Positions 1-9,569 of a DNA stretch of 64,000 bases are shown here, piece after piece; positions within the stretch are counted from its first letter, which is position 1, and each line of letters starts with the position of its first letter. The stretch is from positions 38,952-102,951 of the forward strand of contig JAADVB010000038.1 of assembly GCA_023334545.1 (NCBI GenBank). Reading direction: 5' to 3'. The DNA comes from Salisapilia sapeloensis. Lineage: Eukaryota > Oomycota > Peronosporomycetes > Peronosporales > Salisapiliaceae. The position numbers and the translations under genes were made by a program. The notes beneath the pieces are model-generated. The model did no database searches and had not been told where the DNA came from. It saw nothing but the letters and a program-made list of their open reading frames with translations.

Positions 1-67
1 GCTGCAGACCAAGGCGATCACGACGCCAGCGGACGTCTTTGCCCAGCGCAAGGGCGGCGCGCGTCAG

Positions 68-3000
68 ATGTCTAAGTCTTCCCACTACGACCTCTTGGGC
101 GTTGGTCAGGACGCATCGCCGGAAGAGATCAACCAGCGCTATCACGACCTGACGTCGACGATGAACCCTGAGAACAAGGACGATAAGGAGCAGATTGAGC
201 AGATCAACCAGGCATACGAGGCGCTGCGAGACCCTTCGCAACGATCTCGCCACGACTCGGAGCTGAACCGCACGTCGTCGCAACACGAGACGCAGTTTAT
301 CTCCGAGACCGCTCGGTCGGGACAGACGGAATGCCAAGTGTGCTTCCGTCCGTTCAAGCTCGGTCGACGACAGCACCACTGTCGACGATGCACGCGCAGC
401 GTTTGTAACCAGTGCTCGGAAGGCACTAAGGCGATCCCGGAACTCGGGTTCCCGCAGCCCGTGCGACACTGCAGCGCTTGTCTGGACAACCCGCCAAAGT
501 TCGTCAAGCCGGTGCTCGAGGCCGTCGCCAAGCCTCCTGCTGGCTTCGAGTTCCTATCCAAGCTCGATGTCCACGTGGACGTGAAGCCGCAAAAGTCTTC
601 CGGCCAGTCCGACGACGAGCCGTGTGAGGTGAAGCTCTTCTGCGAACCGAACGCCGACGCCGTCAAACAGGCCAACTACACGCTGACGGACTCGGACCGG
701 CAGCTGGCGAACGAGTACTCGATCGTCCAGGCGCGGTCGTTCCCGGAGTTCGAGTGGCTCTTCCAGGCACTTGGGGAGCACACGAACATCAAGGCGCTTC
801 CGTTTTTCCCAGAGAAACGCGTGGCCAAGTCGGAGCGGGAGAAGAAGGCGGAGCAGCTGCAGACGTTCTTATACGGCTGTCTTCTCCACCCGCTGCTTCG
901 TGACTTGGACTGCTTGAAAGCCTTCCTCGTCCTTCCGCCAGACGAGTTCTCGACCTTCCGTCGCAATGGCGCTAAGGGCAAGTTGTACCAGAACGCCAAG
1001 TACAGTCCTTTGACCATGTCCCTCCGTCTCGAGTTCGAGAAGGCGCAGATCCGGAGCAAAGTGGATGAGCTCAAGGAACGCGATCGCGCGCACAAGGAGC
1101 GGATGAAGGAGCAGCAGAAGCGTCTGGAGCAGCAGAAGCGTCGAGAAGAAGCGCAGAAGCAGCGTCGAGATCGTGCGGACGCTCGATACCAGGCGCTGGA
1201 GGCTCGGAAGGAGTCTCAGACGGAGCGCATGGAGAGGGAAAAGGACCGGTACGAGAAGCAGAGTGGCGCGGTCCACATCCTGTTCTTCGATACGGTGCGA
1301 GACGAAGCGGAGAGGCAGACGGAGGAGGAGTCTCGAGAGAAGGAAAAGATCGAGTTCACCAAGAGCAAGGACTCGTTCCAGGCCGACACGGTCGAGTGGA
1401 ACTCAGACATGGCGTCCTGGAGCAAGCACCGGGCGGACTGGTCGGAGCACAACAACCCGGCCTTGTCTCGAGACATTGCCAACGCCTGGATCATGCGCTC
1501 GTACGGCGTCTACTACTCCCACCCGAGCGACACGAGTGACGTGCCCAAGGACCTGGTGGACCTCCAGTCGCAGATGGTTAAGATGCAGGAGAAGGAGCCA
1601 GAGTTCCTCGAGGCGGAAGGAGAGGCCGTGGATGACGAGTGGATGAAGCTGGCCAAGGAGCGAGAGCACTGGACGCAGGACCGGTCCAACATGAAGCGAG
1701 AGGACACCATGTGCAAGGACGAAGACGTCCGGTACGACCAGGAGCACAACTATGTCAAGCTGGAGAAGGAGGCGAGGCAGAAGAAGGTGTCGGTCATCAA
1801 CGCCGACTTGGAAGCGCTCAAGCGGACGATCGCCAACTGCGGTCGGTCCATCGCCCAGCGTCGCACGCGTCATGAGGCACTCCAGGACGAGTACGACAAC
1901 GAGTGGTGCGTCATCCAGACCAAGCGCGACACGGACACGAACGCTCGTCTCAAGGAGCACGACGCGCGCATTAGTCGCGGCAAGAAGCGCAGCGAGACGT
2001 TCAAGGACCAGCTCGAGCGTCAGACGAACAGCAAGCGCATGCTGCTATTCAAGCGCGCGGCGTTGACGGAGGAGCGCAAGAAGGACGTGGCGCTCTTCGG
2101 TGAGCACAAGGAGGACTGCAAGACTGCTTTGGAAGAAGCCAAGAGCGCGCGTACGGTCACGCCAGAGTACGTGTCTCGTCTGGAGGCGGACATGAAGATC
2201 CGGGCGGATGAGCTGCAGATCGTCGTCGAGAGCAACAAGCGTACGGCGCAGGAAGGCGGCGACGCCGATGTGGACGAGCGAGATGAGTTCATGAACCAAG
2301 TGCGGGAGCGTCGAAAGCAGTTCCAGCAGGAGCTGGATGATCAGAAGGCGCAGCTCGAGACCGAGAACAAGCTGTGCTCCGGTCTGCTCAAGTCGATGCA
2401 TGAGTTCATCGCCAAGCTGGACAAGGAGGTGGAGAATGCCGGTAAGGAGGACGAGTTTATCAGTACGTACGACCGGGTGGTGGAGGAAGAGAAGAAGCTG
2501 GTGCAGGACGAAGAGGCCAAGCGGGAGGAGAAGAAGGCTGCAATCACGGAGCTCATGAACGACGCTGGCAACTGGGTCCTCGAGGCACTGCACGAGCACT
2601 CGAAGCGCAAGAAGCGGGAGGCCGACCGTCTGGTGAAGCAAGCGGTGCGCGCGGCGGACTTGCAGACGCTCGTGCAGCACTTTACGCACCGTGTGATCGA
2701 GCAAGAGGAGCGCATCATGCGACAGAAGCAGCGCATCCTGAACGGCGAGCACAAGGTCGAGATGCTCAAGAGCTCCGAGAACTGGTACCAGTACGTGACG
2801 GGGCACAGTCCGGATTTGAGCAAGAAGGACTACAAGGTGATGGAGGCAGGGCAGACGCAGCGTCAGACGGACCTCAAGGAGGCGAGTCGGCTTCAGAAGG
2901 AGGACGGGAACGACAAGGGCGGCGTTGACAAGGAGCTCGGGACGAGTCGAGACGTGTCGAAAGAGAAGGAGGAGAAGCGCAACGTCTGGGCCCAAGTGGA

Positions 3001-4315
3001 GGACGTGTATGCGCAGGAGAAGCCGCAGGAGAAGGACGAGGACATGATGATGACGAGTCAGATCCGGGGTCTGCTCCAGCAGCTCGGCGAGGCGTTCGAG
3101 ATGCTGACCAACCGTCTGATGGAGGAAGAGGACTCGCTGACGCACGCCATCTCGCAGCTGGACGGAGAAGTCGAGAGCATCCACGCGTTCATGGAGCGCA
3201 TGGAAAGCGAGGAGAACGCGCTTTGCACGACGGAGAAGAACTCTCTCTCCAAGGAATCCCAAGTCCGGCATAACGAGAGCGACTTGATCGAGCAGCGCGC
3301 TCGTGCGCTCATCGACAGCTACAAGCAGATGCAAAAGGAGCATTCCAAGTACCCTGTGGAGCTGGAGAAGATCAAGAGTCAGCGAAACGAACGCGAGAAG
3401 CCGGTGGTTCCGCGAGACGGAGAGGTGGAAGCGGCCAAGAAGATGATGCAGGGACGCAACTACTACGACAAGAAGGCTTGCGCCGAGTTTGTCAAGAAGT
3501 TCAAGGCCGAAGGAGACTTAAAGGACGCGCGATCGGTCCTCGAGTGGCTCAAGCTCGTGGTCGACACGGACATTAAGCGCGACGAAAAGTGGCTGGACGC
3601 GTCTCGGAAGGAGCGCAAGGCCATGGAAGCGCTCAAGGTCAAGGGCCTCGAGGTCGATTGGGACCAAGACCTCTTGGCGCGTATCCCGGCCGTCAAGAAC
3701 GTCAAGGCCAAGCTCTTGGCGCACTCGAACAAGGCAGAGGCCGCCAAGAACGACATCCATCCGAGTGAGCAGTGGATCGTCGACCTGATCACGCTGCGCA
3801 AGAGCATCGAGGACATCGACTCGGGGCTGCTCAAGAGCGTCGACCAGGCGACGGCGAGCGCGAGCGAAGAGGAGAAGACCGTCCAAGGACACTTGCACAC
3901 GATCAAGGACCACAAGGAGTTCATCCTCAACAGCCTCCGCTTCATCGACCAGGAGGAGGCCAAGGCCGTCCGGTCCACCGGCAAGGGCATGGTCAACGGC
4001 CGTCGCACGCCGACCGACTCGGAGAACGGCTCGCTCCTCCAGAATGACGACACGCCTCGAGGAAGCAAGCAGGAGGCTTCTCGCGTCTCGTCCAACTCGA
4101 ACAAGGACAGAGCGTCCAACTCGAGCAAGGACAAGGCGACGACGCCCAAGCCATCGCCCAAGGACAAGGCGCCCAAGGACAAAGCGCCGGCGGCGTCGCC
4201 CAAGGACAAACCGACCAAGGAAAAAGAGGTGAAGCCTCGCGGCCCAGCGCCCAAGCCGGAGGAGAAAACGCCTGCCAAGGCTGCGCGCAAGGAGGTGCTG
4301 TCGGAAGAGTTCTAA
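68..4315 (+). CDS. J-like / FYVE / PX / long coiled-coil protein (1415 aa)
   Basis: The N-terminus (about residues 6-66) has the J-domain fold pattern, but the HPD tripeptide needed to stimulate Hsp70 reads NPE (33-35). A FYVE zinc finger follows with all eight cysteines (C89, C92, C105, C108, C113, C116, C135, C138) and a RRQHHCRRC basic motif, so PI3P binding is expected. A PX-type phosphoinositide domain spans about 184-290. Residues about 320-1320 are charged coiled coil, and the tail is a Lys/Pro/Ser region with repeated PKDK. I infer an endosome-associated scaffold. The reading frame has no stop between the left edge and the ATG at 68, so the true start could lie outside the window; the MSKSS start immediately before the J domain is reasonable. 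No introns are needed. The gene is clearly more GC-rich at third codon positions than most of the window. Function beyond membrane targeting is unknown. Confidence 0.9.
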   Translation: MSKSSHYDLLGVGQDASPEEINQRYHDLTSTMNPENKDDKEQIEQINQAYEALRDPSQRSRHDSELNRTSSQHETQFISETARSGQTECQVCFRPFKLGRRQHHCRRCTRSVCNQCSEGTKAIPELGFPQPVRHCSACLDNPPKFVKPVLEAVAKPPAGFEFLSKLDVHVDVKPQKSSGQSDDEPCEVKLFCEPNADAVKQANYTLTDSDRQLANEYSIVQARSFPEFEWLFQALGEHTNIKALPFFPEKRVAKSEREKKAEQLQTFLYGCLLHPLLRDLDCLKAFLVLPPDEFSTFRRNGAKGKLYQNAKYSPLTMSLRLEFEKAQIRSKVDELKERDRAHKERMKEQQKRLEQQKRREEAQKQRRDRADARYQALEARKESQTERMEREKDRYEKQSGAVHILFFDTVRDEAERQTEEESREKEKIEFTKSKDSFQADTVEWNSDMASWSKHRADWSEHNNPALSRDIANAWIMRSYGVYYSHPSDTSDVPKDLVDLQSQMVKMQEKEPEFLEAEGEAVDDEWMKLAKEREHWTQDRSNMKREDTMCKDEDVRYDQEHNYVKLEKEARQKKVSVINADLEALKRTIANCGRSIAQRRTRHEALQDEYDNEWCVIQTKRDTDTNARLKEHDARISRGKKRSETFKDQLERQTNSKRMLLFKRAALTEERKKDVALFGEHKEDCKTALEEAKSARTVTPEYVSRLEADMKIRADELQIVVESNKRTAQEGGDADVDERDEFMNQVRERRKQFQQELDDQKAQLETENKLCSGLLKSMHEFIAKLDKEVENAGKEDEFISTYDRVVEEEKKLVQDEEAKREEKKAAITELMNDAGNWVLEALHEHSKRKKREADRLVKQAVRAADLQTLVQHFTHRVIEQEERIMRQKQRILNGEHKVEMLKSSENWYQYVTGHSPDLSKKDYKVMEAGQTQRQTDLKEASRLQKEDGNDKGGVDKELGTSRDVSKEKEEKRNVWAQVEDVYAQEKPQEKDEDMMMTSQIRGLLQQLGEAFEMLTNRLMEEEDSLTHAISQLDGEVESIHAFMERMESEENALCTTEKNSLSKESQVRHNESDLIEQRARALIDSYKQMQKEHSKYPVELEKIKSQRNEREKPVVPRDGEVEAAKKMMQGRNYYDKKACAEFVKKFKAEGDLKDARSVLEWLKLVVDTDIKRDEKWLDASRKERKAMEALKVKGLEVDWDQDLLARIPAVKNVKAKLLAHSNKAEAAKNDIHPSEQWIVDLITLRKSIEDIDSGLLKSVDQATASASEEEKTVQGHLHTIKDHKEFILNSLRFIDQEEAKAVRSTGKGMVNGRRTPTDSENGSLLQNDDTPRGSKQEASRVSSNSNKDRASNSSKDKATTPKPSPKDKAPKDKAPAASPKDKPTKEKEVKPRGPAPKPEEKTPAKAARKEVLSEEF

Positions 4316-4633
4316 TTGTCAGTTGGCGTGTGCTACGAGGGACTAGATGCGCACGAAAGGAAGTGTTTGTCGACCATGCCCCGCCCCTTCTTTTGATTTG
4401 ATTTACATTTTGCATCCCATTTTGCCTGTGAATATGGGTCCTAGTGACTACTCGAGCTTCCATCGGAACGAGCTCGAGGATGGTCGCTCGAAATGAAGCA
4501 GCAGCGACGCGCTTCTTAATAAAAGAAAATTTCAAACCTTTATCCTTTTCTTTTTCTTTGGACAACGAGTAGCGCATCTGCTCTCGAGGTGCATTCACCA
4601 TCCTCCCGTACGCCTTCGACTGCTCACAAAGGA

Positions 4634-5756
4634 ATGGATTCGGCGGCGTATATCGCTCCGGCAGTCGTTGTCGGTCTCTGTGTCTACTCAGTCCTATGGA
4701 CGCTAATCACGGCGCCAGGCTTTCGTGTCAAGGACAAGCATGTCTTCATCTCCGGTACGTCCTCCTGTCTGTTGTTTACGACAAAGCCCTCATGCACATC
4801 TAGGTGGGACCAAAGGCACTGGTCTAGCCATTGCCAAGAAGTATGCTGCCTCGGGAGCTAAAGTACGCTTTCCATTAACTATTGTGTCGACTATTATCTA
4901 ACACGCACTAGCTGTCGCTCGTCGGTCGCTCCATGGATAGACTCCAAGCGGCTGAAAGTGCCATCAAGGAAAAGTGTGGCGACAAGGTTTCCATCTTCCT
5001 AAAGCAGTGCGACGTCTCGGCGTACGAGCAAGTGGAAGAAGCCGTGGCGGAGGCCAACGACTTTCACGCTCGAGCGCCCGACCACGTCGTCTGTGCCGTC
5101 ACGCCTCGTCCTGCTGGCTTCTTCCTCTCCCAGCCGATCGAAACGCACTATGACGCACTCAACACGGGTCTCTTTGGCGCTTTGCACCTTGTCAAGGCAG
5201 CTCTTCCGTCCATGATTGAAGCGAAAAACAAGGGAAGAGTAGTATTCGTCAGCTCTGCGGAGGCCTTCATGCTGCCCATTGGATCCACAGCCATGAGTGG
5301 AGCGCTATGTGGCATCCGTGGACTCGCAGAAGGTCTGCGCAACGAACTCAAGCTGTACGGCATGCGCGTTTCGATCTTTTACCCTGGCTCGTGCCCGCCG
5401 TCTCTCGTGGGCAACAAAAAGAATGACGACTACCAGGCCATCAATGACAAAGTAGACGTCAAGCAGGACGATGCAAACGCCCAGACGCTCGTCAATGGTC
5501 TTCGCTTAGGTTTGCTCTTGCTCTTTATCCTTTGTGAGATAGAGCATTTACTTATTACGCGATGGATGCAGGTCACTTTGCCATCACGACGACTTGGCAG
5601 GGCTGGATGGCTCGCATGGTTGCGAACGGAGTGGCTCCGAGGATCAACACGCCACTGGAAACCTTGCTGCTTCCGTTTGCATTCCCGATCCAGTCCTGGT
5701 ACACCTCTCGTATGGCTTCTCATGCGTCCTTGGAGCCTACTCTCACCAAGCAGTAA
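4634..5756 (+). CDS. 3-ketodihydrosphingosine reductase-like SDR, catalytic residues missing
   Basis: Four exons: 4634-4754, 4804-4862, 4912-5509, 5572-5756 (320 aa). A hydrophobic N-terminal segment (about residues 5-27) is followed by a Rossmann fold with the glycine motif SGGTKGTG. The layout and the block GIRGLAEGLRNELKLYG resemble KDSR/Tsc10, the ER enzyme of sphingoid base synthesis. However, the position of the catalytic Tyr is Met188 (TAMSGALCG against the usual TAYSASKF), the catalytic Lys is Leu192, and the NAG motif is replaced by CAVTPR. Ser174/175 remain. This looks like a non-catalytic or repurposed SDR. A hydrophobic C-terminal segment ends near WYTSRM. An in-frame ATG at 4589 would add 15 residues. 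The family call is good; KDSR activity is doubtful. Confidence 0.82.
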
Positions 5757-6365
5757 GTTTTGATGCTGGACCGCAATGCACGCGTCTTGCCTATGCTTGA
5801 GTCTTTTGACTTTCTTTACATAATTTTTCGGTCTTCTTTGCTATCCTCCTATCAGCGCAATGAACATACCTCCCAGAGATACGAACTAGAGCTTTGAACT
5901 CTTGGTAGTAGTATTCACCACGATATGGAAGATGATAGCTGCAGCAACAAACGAAACGAATACACTTTCTTTAGCACGTTTCAAGACAATTTACGGTTCG
6001 AACTGGAGTTGATATGTCTAATCATGTCTTTCACATGCACTTGCATTGCTCTTGTTCTGTTCATAGAGCATTGCCAGTCCATCTTTCCACACAGCAAACG
6101 TCACATACAGAATTTGTTGAAATGAATACTAGATACTAGATGCGGCAGTCTAAAGTATTCATTTCTTCCGCACGAAACAATGCTACTCTTTTCTTCCGCA
6201 ACAGGAATTTCTTGCATCCTTGCGTTCGACTACAATGAACTATAGTAGATAGGCAATTTAATATTCCTTTTAGATATTCCAATACGAACTATCTTCAGTC
6301 GTAACCACGGACAGAAATACACACGAATTTCGTACCAGCACTTTCACCTGACTAGTCATAGATTC
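5757..6365. other. AT-rich intergenic spacer
   Basis: This spacer of about 600 bp separates the SDR gene from the membrane-protein gene. It is AT-rich. A 66-codon frame at 5925-6125 has no recognisable features and I do not call it a gene. I see no RNA gene or mobile element. It presumably holds the SDR terminator and the promoter of the next gene. Confidence 0.5.
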
Positions 6366-7982
6366 ATGGCTAATCACATTCTGCTCTCAGTGAGGGAATA
6401 TGCCGTGCTACTTGTTAACCAGTGGAAACGTTGTCAAGTATCTCGCAAAGGAGTCTACACGATTGAACGTCTAAGGGCACTTCAAATGTATTCTGCCAGC
6501 CATTCTCTCGTGCACAGCATTGCTTTCTCGGTACTGATTCCAATGCCTGTGTTTGCTATCATTCTACTCTTTGATGTATTCCCATTGGCATCGCCAAGCG
6601 ACCCGTGGCAAGCCAACTACGTTGCTTTCGGTCGCGTCTTTTGCATGACCTTTGTCTGCTCCATTGGCGCTGTCACTCAGATCTTCCAACTAGTTCCATT
6701 GCTTCACTTGAGATGGCGAGATGTACTCGTCGTCGCTTCTTCCACAAGTACGTTGGTCGTGATAATCCTGATTCTCTTGGCCGAGTACTGGGTGTACCCC
6801 ACACCATTCGCTCTGCTTTTGCTCCCTGCTGTCTTTATGCTGGTCGTAGGCGCACTCTGCAGCTCCAAATTCGGCACATCGCCGTCTCTAGAGCTGCGAA
6901 CGCAGATACGACGTCTCTTTGCCATATATCTCAGTCAGGCAGTAATTGTCATAGCCTACATGGGATACACGATAATCTTCTACCAACTTCCAGCAAAAGG
7001 CCAAGCCTATTTTGTCTTGCTTTTACCAATGATCAAGTTCGCAGGCAAGCTCGTTATCGCATGGTTACTACACAACTCTCCTCAGGACATTCCAGAGACA
7101 ACCGTTTTCATCAGCGAGCTTTTCAATGCCTTGTACGCTGCCAACTGCATGCAAACGAGCACTTCGAACTGGGCAACGATCCTCCTCATCGGATTCGACG
7201 TTGGCAGCTCTATCATGTCGCTCACCGATTTATACTTATCGTCCAAGGTGATCTACAACTTTAACAGGAGAAATGAAGGCCAAAGCTTACTGCATGAAGC
7301 GTTGGAGCTATGGGAATTCTCGACCGGTGAGACCAGTCGGTGCATCTCGCGAGTACCATTTAATGCTGTCGTGCCAGTTCATCGACAGGAGAACGTGAAT
7401 GGCAGACTGTTAGTAGTGCTTCCAGCTAGGTGCAGCACATCTGAACTCTTCCGACAAGATTCGGCACACGATGATAAGAAGTTGAGGCTGTTCAAATGGA
7501 CACAAGGGGAGCAAAAGATATTAGTGGAGAAAACGCAGGTACTATTGTTTCGAAGCGAGTACTTGATATTGGTGGAATATGTCGAGTGCATCGTGCCCAT
7601 GATCTGCCTGACCTATGTCTGGATCCTCCATTACCTACCAAATGCCAGGTACCATCTCTATTTGAGGAGCATCGACGAGGGCCAGCTTGAACGAGCAAGT
7701 CGCAATTTGCTGCTTTACGTTTTGATGGAATGCATATCGTTCATTGGGCTCATGGGTCTACTACGCTGGTGCTTTGGCTTTTCACCCGTCAAGCAAGTGG
7801 CGTTCGTCCTTGAGAACCAGTCTACATCGATCCTCGGTCGCTTTGCCATGTGGCTGACACTCGTACTCCACATTCCCATCCTCCACTTTGGTACGTCTAT
7901 TCTCTATCTCTTGCATGCAACCTACGACTACGACTAACTGGACACAGGCCTAGCGTTTGGTCTGAACTGGTCCTATTTCTAG
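6366..7982 (+). CDS. Multi-pass membrane protein, unidentified
   Basis: Two exons, 6366-7890 and 7948-7982. The 57-nt intron has a GTACGT donor and a CACAG acceptor, and the short last exon adds a hydrophobic end finishing in NWSYF. Without splicing the frame stops at 7937. The protein (about 519 aa) has several strongly hydrophobic stretches in the first 300 residues, a central hydrophilic loop of about 130 residues, and two or three more helices at the end. It could be a transporter or receptor-like protein, but I see no catalytic or channel motif and do not recognise the family. The motif RLRALQMYSASHSLVHS in the N-terminal 60 residues would be useful for searching relatives. Coding status is well supported by frame length and hydrophobic pattern. 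Confidence 0.8.
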
Positions 7983-8246
7983 CTCGTTCCTCATCTACGA
8001 CGTCTTAGGATCCATGTTCGAAAGCCCGCCAAATACTTATGTCGATACGATTTTCAAGTACATTTTGCGTTTTGAAAGGCATTCTTTCGATTGGCTATAA
8101 TTCAAATCCAGGCGCCGGATTGGTTGTTTTCATATACTGAAATTCCCGCTCGATAAGCGTCGGAAAATCGCGGGAGACGGAAGTGCTCTCGTCTGCAGCC
8201 AGTACGCGAGCTACGATCACTTGCAGATTTATTAAGATACACTACA

Positions 8247-9491
8247 ATGGACTTGCTTGGCGGATCCTTCCACCTAGGTACTTTTTATATCGTCTATTGC
8301 TCCCTATCGTCTGTAGATGCCGACTAAACGTTGTGTCGAGTAGACGGAGAAGATCTCGAGACATGGGCTGGAGGCAACGTCACGGACCTAGCGCCACTCG
8401 TGGGCTCATTCATCGATGACGATCTGCATCAGTCGTCGGAAATCAACGCTGCAGCGCACGATAACTGGCTGACGTTTCTAGACACGTACGAGCCGAATGC
8501 GTCGACTTCAGGTCTTTCGCTCGACCATGACGTTGCTCCTTTTACGACTTCCGAGTCAGAGGCGTCGACAGAGCCAACGAGGAGTCGAAAGAAGCGAAAG
8601 TTGTCCGAAAACGTCGACACCAACCTAAAAAAACGCAAGGTAGAGCCGAAGCACGAGAGCCATTCGCCTACGAAAGCGTCCGTACGCGTAGCACAAGAGA
8701 AAGTAGTTCATTGGCCGACCGTCCGTAGCAAAAGGACGAAACAGTCGAGTCCTGATAAGAGTCGTAAAACGTCTTCCGAAGCGTACTCGACGCCTCCGAC
8801 GAAAGCATCCAAGAGCGCATCGCACGAGACGTTCGTGACGCCTCCACCAACGGAGGCGTATGCTCTAGAGAGCTTCTTTTCATCTCCAACGCCTCAGAAC
8901 AGGAAGAAGAAGAAGATGTCTGTGAAAATGCGTTTCGTTCCTTTGGACAGCAAGACGCGGAATTGTGTCGCGGCCTGTGGGTGCAACCCAAAGGTCGAAT
9001 TAGCCCTCCGGACGTCGAAGAACGTGTCGAAAGTCGTAGCATACATGCGTCGCAAGTGGAAAGAAGTGGATGAGATCATGCCAGTCGGGACGTCTCTCCA
9101 TCTCTCTCCGACAGAAGTTTGTACGACGAGTTGGACGGAAGATAGTACCGAGGTTTCTTGTCTAGATATTTGGAATGAGTATGGAAAGAAGGTGAATGGA
9201 GAGAGCGTCGTCATGGTCTCGTACGTATGGAAAGCAGCTACTGGATCACCTTCAGACGCGCAAGAGTCCAAGGAAGAGGACTCGACTCCTCCTGCCACTG
9301 CATCAGATGCAGACAAAACGAAAGCAAAGGAGGACTGGGGTCTCGGGATGGAACTCCCGGAAGACGTGGCGATCCCGGCACTTTCGACACAGCAAGAGGC
9401 GAAACCGAAGAAGAAGCTTCGACGGATCACACCGACACTTGTATCCAAGTCGGTTATGGAGGAGCTGGAGAAAGTATTTAAGGCAGAGTAG
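8247..9491 (+). CDS. Basic, probably nuclear protein of unknown function (392 aa)
   Basis: Two exons, 8247-8277 and 8344-9491, joined across a 66-nt intron so that MDLLGGSFHL continues into DGEDLETWAGGN. The N-terminal 60 residues are acidic, and a long Ser/Lys-rich middle contains nuclear-localisation-like clusters (SRKKRKLS, LKKRKVEP, NRKKKKMS) and many Thr/Ser-Pro sites. A folded-looking block at about residues 205-310 starts near MRFVPLDSKTRN, includes CGCNPK and RTSKNVSKVVAYMRRKW, and ends at VVMVSYVWK. The C-terminus is again charged. Nuclear location is inferred from the basic clusters; I recognise no family. Upstream, TTCCCGC at 8143-8149 resembles half an E2F site. Confidence 0.8.
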
Positions 9492-9569
9492 TGTACGATC
9501 AGAGACGAGTAACATGGCTTGTTTTCACATTATGTTTCCGTCGCAGGTCTTGCGATAGACTCTTTCTTA

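Noticed and set aside
2045-3343. 432-codon minus-strand ORF opposite the FYVE/PX gene
   Set aside because: It is Leu/His/Arg-rich without any motif, and arises from the GAG/AAG/CTC codon bias of the coiled-coil gene on the other strand.
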